Below are positions 11,535 through 20,802 of a stretch of DNA of 64,000 bases, in pieces (within the stretch, counting starts at the first letter, position 1; every line of letters starts with the position of its first letter). The notes below the pieces were generated by a model, which was not told where the DNA came from, did not search any database, and worked only from the letters and a program-made list of their open reading frames with translations. This DNA is from Ligula intestinalis (taxonomy: Eukaryota > Platyhelminthes > Cestoda > Diphyllobothriidea > Diphyllobothriidae): the NCBI GenBank assembly GCA_036362985.1, contig JAYGXS010000004.1, forward strand, positions 28,075,529 to 28,139,528, given 5' to 3'. The position numbers and the translations under genes were made by a program.

Positions 11535-11600
11535 CCAATCAGGTATCTGCTTCTCGAGTATTGGTCACCGTCAGGCGGTGAACCTAATGAGGGATATCAA
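11535..11600 (+). promoter_or_regulatory. Putative promoter, annexin copy 2 (opposed CCAAT boxes)
   Basis: CCAATCA at 11,535-11,541 and an inverted CCAAT (attgg, 11,560-11,564) form a pair about 20 bp apart that is conserved in all five visible unit promoters. The TATA-like gatatcaaag downstream is changed relative to units 3 and 6. A leader-exon donor (GTAAGTG) follows at 11,648. NF-Y-type binding is inferred from the motif only. Confidence 0.5.
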
Positions 11601-11878
11601 AGGGCTAAAGGTGTTCACAGCTTTACTCGCTTTGCACTTGTTTCAATGTAAGTGTCGCGCAATATCACCATAAACTGGTGCCAACATTTATATTCTTTAG
11701 AACATATGTGTTCACCGATCATATGCAGGGCACACCTGCCCTGGCTTTTTTAATGCCTTTCAGCTGTTATGCGAGGATGTGAGTCACACAACCGTTTGCC
11801 ACATGACTGTGTATATATTGTTTACTATGCTTCAGTTACATAATTATTTTAGGCATTACCGGCAGAAACGTTAAGACT

Positions 11879-11921
11879 TGCATGATACGTATTTCGACCT
11901 TATTAGGTCTCATCAGATGCA
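11879..11921 (-). ncRNA. Type I hammerhead ribozyme
   Basis: On the minus strand all conserved parts are present in order. Stem I 5' strand is UGCAU. Then comes CUGAUGA, followed by stem II GACCU/AGGUC closed by an AAUA loop, then GAAA. Stem III, AUAC/GUAU, is a perfect 8-nt palindrome (AUACGUAU) with no loop. C17 is the cleavage position, and the stem I 3' strand is AUGCA, pairing with UGCAU. A loopless palindromic stem III is the form described for type I hammerheads of PLEs and retrozymes that work as dimers or multimers. Self-cleavage is inferred from sequence. Confidence 0.87.
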
Positions 11922-12013
11922 GATACCCAACTCCAGGGCAGGTGTGCCCTGTATAGGATCGGTGTACACATATGTTCTAATCTATATCCCGATCAACAAC
12001 CGGCAAAACATTG

Positions 12014-12084
12014 AGCCCGATAGCTCAGGGGTTAGGGCGTTCGCCCCTGACCAGAGTGTCGTGGGTTTAAATCTCGGGTGTGGC
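12014..12084 (+). other. tRNA-like Pol III promoter segment
   Basis: A-box tagctcagggg at 12,021-12,031 and B-box gggtttaaatc at 12,063-12,073, spaced as in tRNA genes. The D-arm can pair, but the anticodon stem does not. So this is a tRNA-derived promoter of a SINE-type element and not a functional tRNA. Confidence 0.7.
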
Positions 12085-12118
12085 AGCAATTTCCGTGGCT
12101 ATACTGGAGTTGGGTATC

Positions 12119-12161
12119 TGCATCTGATAGGACCTAATAAGGTCGAAATACGTACCATACA
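12119..12161 (+). ncRNA. Degenerate hammerhead ribozyme, second copy
   Basis: The + strand partner of 11,879-11,921. CTGATGAG has become CTGATAGG, stem III AUACGUAU has become AUACGUAC, and one stem I pair is lost. Stem II and GAAA remain. Probably inactive. Confidence 0.65.
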
Positions 12162-12438
12162 AGTCCCAATGTTTCTGCCGGTAATGCCTAAAATAACTAT
12201 GTTCCTGAAACATAGTAAACAATCATTATTCTTGAGATGGGCTTTTAGCTTTATTTTCTACACACATTTACTACATGAGTTTATTGTCCATGAGAATGTT
12301 AACGTTGACTAAAGAGATGAACTGCATGGCACAAGAAACTAACGGGGTATAATTGAAAGCGAAGTATTGTCTAGTGGCTGTTCAGCGCGCAATTGCATAT
12401 CTGTATCGTCCATAGTCTTTTTTATTTAACAGAAAACC

Positions 12439-15400
12439 ATGTCTAATGAAGGCACCGTTATTCCACCTTCGAAAATTGGCTCCAACGAATTTACGGCCGC
12501 CCTGGAAAAAGCCATGAAGAGAGTCGGTTAGTTTCATTTATTTCCCCCGTTACCCTTAGTTTGTATTTTTGGCCCTTTGATTGGTTCTATCAGTTTATGC
12601 ATATATTTTCCCTTCAATCTGATCATACGCATCGAAAGGCTTAACAGTAATGGTTTTGCTGAAACCTTAAACTTATTAATCGCAATATTTATTACCTACT
12701 AGGCGCAGACGAAGAGGCCATTATTAAACTGCTGTCAAACCGTTCTGTTAAGCAACGCAAGGAGATTGCTGCAACCTACAAATCAATCTATGGAAAGTTA
12801 AGTTAGTCGCATTCAAGCACATTTTTTCGGGTGTATGATTAGTATTACAGTCCAACCATAAGACACGAAGATCCTTATGTTAGGTCGATTTATTTGGATT
12901 TTTTTCGCAGTGATTCATTTATTCCACTTTGAAACACTGCTCTTTATCCCTACTTCTAAAAAGACCTAAAGAAGCGTTTGGATAGCGAGTTGAAAGGACA
13001 TTTTAAACGCGCCGTTCTGTACTCCTTCTACTACATGGCTCACGTTAGTGCCAAGGCCTGTGACAAGGCCGTAAAGGGTGCGGGCACTGATGAACCGGTC
13101 CTTTTTGACGTCATCTGCACATCCACGAATGAGGAAATAGAAGCCCTGAAAAAGGCTTACGTTGATAGTGAGTTGTCTCAATATACTCCGGCCATATGAC
13201 TATCGAACCGCAGAGCAGTTACCGAGAGGCTGAAGATTTTGAGCTTAATGTGTTATCATTTTGTTCTTCTAGGACCAATGGCTAGTGCCAGCTGTTCTTA
13301 GATTCCGTATCTAATGAAACGAAAAGCAAAATTCTGAAATGTTTTGATGCAACTATTCTACTAAGGTATGGCGAAAATACTGATTAAAATACAACCAAAT
13401 CCCAGTATGTTTCAGTCATCGTAGGATGTTGGTTTTGGTACAAGCCTCTTTCTGACCATCTGCCAAAAACGTGCTCTATAAAGGAATGGCCAATTACGTA
13501 GTGTGCATTTTTTATTGCTTTGTAGCACCCTTAGAAATCCAAATAAATCTTATAGAAAACAAACGCGAAAATAGTGTTTCGCGAACTCAGTCGGTAGCCA
13601 ATGCTGCTTACTTGAATTAATATACGTGACGTAAAGGAATCTTTCGACTTTTAAAGAGTATATAATTACGGGACTTTTTACGGCCGTAGCATTTTTATGA
13701 ATAGTAAATCATACCCACTAATTCATTAATGTTGCATATAATATATACAGTATGTAAGCAGCACAATCCAATGCGAACTATGTAATCTCGCCCTCATACC
13801 GCAGAGAAGGGTGTACTTGTTCAGGGACAGAAGTAATACATTAATATGGAACCTTCTTTGAAACCAAAAGATACTTTTTCTTTGATAAAAAAAATGTTGG
13901 AGAAGACACAGTTTACTACCAAGCGAGTACAAGAGGAAATAATTTTGTGCATTATTTTCAGAAAATATTCTTAAGTTTGCATGTGTGTCGAACACTAAGG
14001 AGAACACTACATACTACTTAAATAAGCATTTTGTTAAACGGTAAATTTGTGCAGGCGTCCAGAATGGAGCTCGACTGAAAGCTGACACTGGGAGGGGACT
14101 AAAATATCTTGAGATTAATTAACAAGCTAATCAGTACTAAAATTATATTGGAGTAATCTTTGGCAACGTTCGCGAAAGCCTGAATGCCAGAAAGTAGTTT
14201 CTATCTTGTTTTGAGTCGATCTTTCTATCCTTCTTTGTACACTCAAAAGTTGATAAATATTTTACCCAATAACGGGCAACACTTGGTTTTCAGATTGCAG
14301 TTGCTGTCTTGTGCTGACTCAGTTTTTCTCTCCATTTAAGTTCTCATCGAGGAAAAAGAAAATGGTAAGCAGATATGAACTTTTTCGTAATCAAAGGTTG
14401 TTAAATGAACATTGAGGTTAATATGGCATCAAAAAACTGTCTCTTACGATTAACCCAGCTCATCGAAAGAACTTGGAATCTGATGCCAAACATGATACTG
14501 CTGGTAACTTCGAGAAGGTTTAAGTTGCCCTCCTCCAGGGTAAAAGAGGAAAAGATGTGGACGATGCTCAACTTCGCGAAGACTGTGAGGTGCTCTACAA
14601 GGACGGCGAAGCGTTAGTTGACCTTACTCAAAACGTAATCACACTAGTCATTCTGAATATTTAAGAAGGAGGCTTGAATGTCCTTGCATAAAATATGTGT
14701 TAAGACTTCCTTGCAGCGTAATAAACAGTAAAATACTAATAAAATAAAAATTAATCCAAGACAAACTAAAGTTAAACCAAGAAATCTTAATAAAAATCAA
14801 ATAAATAATCTACACTAAATGATAAATCATATCAAATTAATAGTTATGTTATAGCGAAGTACGGTGTCGCATATAGAGAACTATTACAAAAAAGGATAAT
14901 ATGTTATGCATCCTGGTGCAAATTAACATTTAAAATGTAAATTTTAATTCTTATTTCCCCACGTTGATCTAAAGCGGCAATGATAATTATCTGTCTTGAC
15001 TAACTATCAATAAAGTAATTTTCAAATTGCAGAGTGCCAGGAACGGATAAAACGACCTTTTACACGGATTCTTGTCACACGCAGCTGGAACGACATTGTT
15101 AAGATCAACGAGCTGTAAAAGCGGTTAGACACGGCATATAAATACAAGTAAACTTTGCGAAACACAAAGGCATTTTTGCAAATAGCCTAATGTTGTTTTA
15201 TACAATTTAAAGAAGTATGGTGACGATCTGCTTATGGTCATTGGCAACGAAACATCTCTTTTCTATAAAGTTGCTCTTCAGACAATTGGTGAGTTCAGAG
15301 ACCAAACCGATAATCCCATTCTCAGCTGAACTTTTTTGCAGTAAGGACGGCTCTGGACACGTATAAGACCTATGCTGAGATTCTCTGCAGGTCTATGAAA

Positions 15401-15668
15401 GGCCTTGGCACTCATCATGACAGCCTTATTCGATTGCTCATGGCTCACTCTGAGGTATGAGTATTTGACATTAAGATTATTTTAAATGAGCTTATACACC
15501 GGCCTTACTGCTATCATGAGAAAAACAAACTGATCGAGACTTCTGTTTGTTGCAGGTTGATTTGGCCGTCATAAGGCATACGTTCGACAAATGATCCAAG
15601 GAGACACAACTGGTGATTACCGCAAGTACCTCCTTGCGATTCTTGAACAAGAAGAAGTGGAGACTTAG
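12439..15668 (+). pseudogene. Annexin pseudogene, array copy 2
   Basis: Exon remnants lie at 12,439-12,526, 12,703-12,797, 12,963-13,167, 14,341-14,364 (microexon), 14,459-14,612, 15,033-15,123, 15,213-15,288, 15,342-15,454 and 15,556-15,668. There are five independent lesions. The exon 2 donor is TTAAGT instead of GTAAGT. The exon 3 acceptor AG has become AA. An in-frame TAA sits at 14,521-14,523. A +1 insertion in exon 6 leads to a stop. A deletion of about 25 nt in exon 9 gives TGA directly after TTCGAC. Type B, like copy 4 (N-terminus TVIPPSK, exon 3 LDSELKGHFKR, C-terminus LEQEEVET). Exon 3 itself is open and well conserved, so decay is recent or the copy was refreshed by gene conversion. 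Confidence 0.9.
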
Positions 15669-18518
15669 TGATCTCAGTAGCTTTCGCTGGTTTTACCCGG
15701 ATAATCATACATCTTTCTCGCTCTCCTCTTTACTAAATGGTTTTCCATGTAAGGGCGTCAGATGTTTGGAATATTTTTTAAGACTTGGTGTCTCATACAA
15801 AGACTTAACATTTTTTTTTCCAAACGAAATAAAAACATTTAACAGATTTCCGGTTAAAATTTCGTGGGCGGTAACATTTATGCTGGTCGTCCACCTTAGG
15901 TAGTTAAGTATGGTAATTTTTTGTTTAATTTTTTAGTTAGTAAAATACCGCCAACTTTTGAAAAATATATTTCATAAGTAAAAAAATCTAAAACCAAGCT
16001 AAGCTTAACAAAATAACCCAAAGTGAAAACCAAAATTACATTAAGACTAGCAAACTAAATTATATAATACCATCGAAAGCTTAAAGCAGAAACTTGAGTC
16101 TAGGTGTACCTAACGTTAACGATCAATTTACCTTTTACTATTGTATGGGTGATTAAATACACACACCTGTGATTGTGCGATCATTTAAGAAAACACAAGC
16201 AATGCATCCAATCAACGCAGAGGACAATTAAGCACCACATACGTTTCAATATATGCCTTGGGTCTAACGCTTTCTGTATAAACGATGAGCTTTAAATACA
16301 CAGGATCAAGTTTCGCACTTCCAGAGAAAACAATATTCTCGCAAACAGCGTCCCACGATAACGCTGCAGACGTAAGTATTCGTTCGAAAGCTACGGAAAA
16401 TAAAAGCTTTCACTGCTGCTATCTTCAAATACTAAGAACCAAAGAGTTAAATGAAATTTTGTATGACATGGCCAAAGCTGAGAGGGATGGCCATTTTTGT
16501 TTCATCTACCTCTCAGTTAACGCCTTCTCTGAAGCAAAATTGGCTGTGACTGATATCCTTCAGTTATTTGCGCACATGAAGAAAAATCAAATGCTGATAA
16601 GAGAAAGAGAACATGCCTCTTTTTTGGAAAAAAACGCAATTCTATCTGCAAACATGCATCGAAAACCTCATTATTTGGGAAGAGGCTCAGATTTCGTGCT
16701 TATATTTACGTTAAAATTCGCCTAACTGACCCTTGTTTAACTTCGCACGAATAAACTTTTCCGCAAAAATTTATCGGGAGGCCATATTGTTGCTCTTGAC
16801 AGAAACAGCTCGTAGGCTTAACATGGCAAACTATTTCATCGAGTTAGATTGACTGACTGACGTCTAGGAGGCAAAGCCAATACGCTGCTGAGCAAAGACT
16901 CACTGTCCATCATACATGTTCTAGAATCCTTCATTTCAAAACAGAATTAAATAGCAAGTCCTAGCTGTCGAGATTACAAATCGTAGATATTCACCACTCA
17001 CGTATTACTTTAAACGAACCGGACCTAAATTGGCTGAACTGAGTTAACTGATGGCATGTATCATGAGAGGGAGAGAAGAATGACAGGTTGGTACGGACGT
17101 CTGCACTGGGTTTACACTAGATTGGCTATCTCGTTAAATGGCACTAAAATATTGTGGCTCGTGTTCGATTCAAAGAACACTTCTTAAGTATACTTCTAAT
17201 GCTTATTCTCAGACAGCCTAGATCCAAGATATTACTTTGGATTCAGGCTGCTGGCTTCTGAACAAACGTTTTCCGACCGCCTGCTAAATGACATCATAAA
17301 AAGAATACTTAAGAAGTAGGCATTTCTCTGAATGCTTTTCAATGCCCTGATCAATTCAAATCTATTCAATAGAAAAGATAATCCAATATACCAATGAATT
17401 TAACAATAAACTCCCTGTTACGCAAAGATAGCCCAACCTGCGACCCGCGAAGTCTTAAAGCAATGAAATAATTGTCATTTTTTATAAAAGGTTATATAGG
17501 GATTTATCATTTAATATTACTTGGTTTATAAATACCTGCTTCTTGGAAAACGGAAAGTTCTGAAAACATGAAAATCGGGCGTACAAGGTCAACTTGAGTT
17601 TTAAATGTAGGCGAACCTTTCCATGCAAATCACAGAGTAAATAAAACAGCGCAAGTTGAATTGCTTTGGAACAACATCGCTTAGTAAAATCTTCGGATTC
17701 ATATGCTTCCATATTATGTGAAATTTGATGTACGGATTGGACCAATCAGCTTAAATTCTAATTATGTTTTGATTATGTTCTCCAAAATGGTTTCACAACA
17801 ATGGCTTCACTCTATGCGTTTGACTAAGTTAGCTAGATTTCCGGTTGATTTGCGGATTGGGAGGTCACATGCGTAAGGATTTTGTAAGCTCACGCGCAGA
17901 CATGCCTACTAGTGTGTAATATAGTTTAATGGAATTGCTAGATGCAATCGTAAACGCACCATTTTTTGCACACTAAGAGAACCTTCCTTCCACCTCATTG
18001 CTTACTAAATATTTTGGGATTTTGATTAAAACGGAGTTAAGATCGTCTTTGAAATGGCGATTAACACTTCATAACGTTCAGTGGTTTGAATTCGATCGTC
18101 CATGAATAAGGATCATGTTCTACCTCCTAAGGTTCTTTTATAGTACAACAAGCACAACAGGAAGTTGTGGTCTACCGAAGTTCATAGACTAGGAGCTTTC
18201 TTGGATATCCACAGACGTTGCATTTGGCTTTATTCCACCTACGCTTGCTCCGAATATACTGATCTGACCGGAGCTTTTCTTGCATAGTTAGCATTTTGCG
18301 CCTCAAAAAAAATCAATGAAAAAATGAACAATCTGAAATTTGTGTCAAGTACCGCACTCAAATTTTGATCTCCGCATTTCATCCGATACGCAATCTACTC
18401 TACTTTCTTACCAACCTCGTAGAAAATTACGCCTTTTAAAAGGTTAAGCATGAAAAAAGTGCATCCTTCTGTTATAAGAACCCTTTGTGATTGCCGAATA
18501 ATTGTGCTACCAACCTGT
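15669..18518. other. Array unit 2 intergenic block
   Basis: Conserved downstream block, including an A-rich stretch with repeated ctaaa-type motifs (15,960-16,080) and the segment from 16,779 shared by every unit. Apart from the 146-codon ORF listed separately, no gene is seen. Confidence 0.6.
16285..16725 (+). CDS. 146-codon ORF of unknown status in unit block
   Basis: An open frame from ATG to stop with no domain I recognise. It contains LRTKELNEILYDMAKAERDGH and no signal peptide or membrane segment. Equivalent sequence follows the annexin gene in units 3, 4, 5 and 6 (near 24,753, 31,296, 37,968 and 45,640), where frameshifts and stops break the frame. Partial similarity survives, for example LKNKEFNEFWHDTTKAEKNGH in unit 3. 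It is either a decayed gene co-duplicated with annexin and still open only here, or a conserved non-coding block that is open by chance. I favour the second. Confidence 0.25.
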   Translation: MSFKYTGSSFALPEKTIFSQTASHDNAADVSIRSKATENKSFHCCYLQILRTKELNEILYDMAKAERDGHFCFIYLSVNAFSEAKLAVTDILQLFAHMKKNQMLIREREHASFLEKNAILSANMHRKPHYLGRGSDFVLIFTLKFA

Positions 18519-19211
18519 CATCATCTCCGGAAGACGAAGAAGAGACGATTTGTGGGACCAGGGTGTATTTTGGCTGACGTTTGAAAAAAATGCTCCGTCC
18601 ATCGTCAGAGCAAGGTGTCTGTATTCCTGATCGCATCTGATGAATGTGTCCGACCTCTAGCCTTGCCTATTGCCCATGTGTCAATCGATTGCACCGAGCG
18701 ATTTCTGTGGCTGTTTGAATTGCTCGTGCCCTAACGGGTATCTTCAGGAGCTGTGTCAAGTCGTGTTGTATCTCATGAGCGTTTCCACCCTCGTTGCTCG
18801 CGGCTGCCAGCCCTGCTTATCTCTCTCTGCCCGACGTATTGCTCCGTTCTGAGCCGATGTTAGCCTTCTTCGGAGCGCTTGGTAGGCGGACTGAAGGTCA
18901 ATGGCTCTGTTTAATGTGCCAGTCGAGGACCAAATTTTTAGCAGCGATCTGGCCATATTGCCGTTAGCTCGGCCTATTACCTTGAGGGTACGAGCAATCT
19001 AAACAGCTACATAAATTGCTCGGTGCAGTCGATTGACACATGGGCATTAGGCAAGGCTAGTGGCTGGACATATTGATCTGACGCGAACAGGAGTACAGAC
19101 ACCACGCTCTTACAATGGAAGCGAGCACGCTTTTCAAACGTCAGCCAAAATGCACCGTGGCCCCAGAAATCGTCTCTTCTTCTTCTTCTTTCTCATCTGG
19201 GGATGATGAAA
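18519..19211 (-). mobile_element. PLE fragment with inverted ends
   Basis: The left part (18,519-18,985) carries the C-terminal tail of a GIY-YIG protein on the minus strand. The right part (about 18,985-19,211) is an inverted copy of the left end, and the two termini tcatcatct and ggatgatga are complementary. Same subfamily as 4797-5381. Unit sequence continues after 19,212. Confidence 0.75.
18756..18985 (-). pseudogene. PLE GIY-YIG tail remnant
   Basis: The minus-strand frame reads VIGRANGNMARSLLKIWSS then TLNRAIDL and RRRLTSAQNGAIRRAERDKQG. It is closely parallel to the fragment at 4890-5381. The catalytic half of the domain is absent, cut at the inversion junction. Confidence 0.65.
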
Positions 19212-20400
19212 GGAATATTTTATCTTTACCTTGAATTTTTTCGCACACTTTAGTTCATAGATTTCAAACTATATACTTTAAACTTTCCGCCTGAGGAAAA
19301 TGACAAATTTCTCTACGCAATGATCAAAAGGTCTCATAGTTCTCAAAAATATTTGAATGCGACATGGCCAATGTTGAATAAATTAAAAACTGCGTTAAAA
19401 ATGGAACGGAATGCTTTAGGGATGGAAAACTAACGCTCTCAACAAGTTTTATAACCAGAAGCGCATCTAAATCGAAATAAACCCTCGCTCCAAATATCAA
19501 ATTCTTCAAAGATATAAAATGCTTACTACATGACCACATTTTTTACAGTGTGTTGTTTCTCAAGTGGAAGAAAGGTCGTTCAAAGGTCCGTATCCTGAGG
19601 TAAATCTTATATCTTCGGATAAGACTGCAAGATGATAAATATTGCAACTATAACTATCTTAAGTTTTTTATTCGAAAGGATGCATTCGGATTCAATTTCA
19701 TGGGATATTCTACTCGATCACAGTATGCAACGTGCGTATGAAAATAAATCGGTAAAAAAGCTTCGTAGGACGACGCCCCTAGCAGAGTCAACCACAGGCA
19801 ATCATATTTTGGGCCTGATTAATTCTTGCGCAGCTTTGATGGCAGCCTGCATTTGTAACGGTTGTTTATAACAGTATGACCCTCGTAGTGACATATCTAG
19901 TGATTCGATATGAAGCCAGTCCACCCACATTTCGATAGGAATTTCTTCATAGACTGAACTAATGTAGACTAAACGCCAGAAAACGAAAGCCAAAACATGC
20001 AGTAGAATAGGTGATTAGAGGACCTTTCCAATGAGCAGTAGCATGTCACCGTACGTGCTTTGCGGTATTGAGGTGCCATATGCTCGAACCTAATTTGCAG
20101 TGGCTCACAAATATTATTGACTCCTACATTATAATGACTAATTCCAGAACCTAATCCTATTAATCTGCATAGTACATTCAAAAAATTGAATCCCTGAATA
20201 TTTTAGTGGGCTCAGGGACATCCTGTCAACAATGTGGAGTGAGTTAATTTTTAGGTGACATCAGCACACTTTTGAAGAAAGAGAACAACGGTTGGCTCCT
20301 TATGCAGATTGTAGGAAAAACCATTTTAACTACTTTCACACGTTGTGGCACAGTAGGAAACAGTAAGCAATTTCAGTAGTTTGTTTATATTTCAACGTGA
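19212..20400. other. Array unit 2 to 3 spacer
   Basis: Conserved unit sequence leading to the copy 3 promoter. No gene or insertion recognised. Confidence 0.6.
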
Positions 20401-20413
20401 GCACCCATGCCCC

Positions 20414-20490
20414 CCAATCAGGCATCGACTTTTCGAGTATTGGTCACCGTATTTCGAGGTCAGGTAGTGAACCTTGCACGAGATATTAAA
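20414..20490 (+). promoter_or_regulatory. Putative promoter, annexin copy 3
   Basis: CCAATCA at 20,414-20,420, inverted CCAAT (attgg) at 20,439-20,443 and TATA-like agatattaaa at 20,481-20,490. The leader-exon donor GTAAGTG is at 20,537 and the acceptor lies just before aaaaccATG at 20,803. The arrangement is the same in units 4-6. The transcription start is inferred to lie between the TATA-like box and the donor. Confidence 0.55.
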
Positions 20491-20802
20491 GCGCTTATGT
20501 TGTTAACAGTTTGACTCGCTTTGGACTAGCTTCAGTGTAAGTGTCGCGCAAATTCACCATAAACAGGCTGCAAAAGTTTTACTGTTGAGATTATATTTCA
20601 GATTTATTCTCTACACACATCTCTTCTATGTCTCTTTTATGCATGAGAATGCAAGTGTCAAATAAAGAGACGACCTAGACGACAGGAGAAACCTGGGGGT
20701 GTAGATGATGCCAGCGTATTGTTTGGTGGCAGTTCAGCGCGCATCTGCTTAAGTGTTTTTCCCATTCTTATCTCCGCTGTATTTTTTATCTGACAGAAAA
20801 CC

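Larger units (their letters stand above)
11697..12222. mobile_element. Head-to-head Pol III/hammerhead element pair in leader intron
   Basis: This lies in the leader intron of annexin copy 2 (donor 11,648, acceptor 12,432), which is about 785 nt here against roughly 215-260 nt in the other units. Two copies of one element sit in opposite orientation. Segment A (11,697-11,743) is complementary to 11,934-11,980. Segment B' (11,821-11,935) is complementary to 12,104-12,220. The + copy includes a tRNA-like part with Pol III A and B boxes. Both copies include a hammerhead motif. It resembles in principle the Schistosoma Sm-alpha SINE and metazoan retrozymes (family knowledge). The exact family is unknown. 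Confidence 0.8.

Noticed and set aside
12014..12084. A functional tRNA gene
   Set aside because: A and B boxes are present, but the anticodon and T stems do not pair properly. It is a SINE-type promoter.
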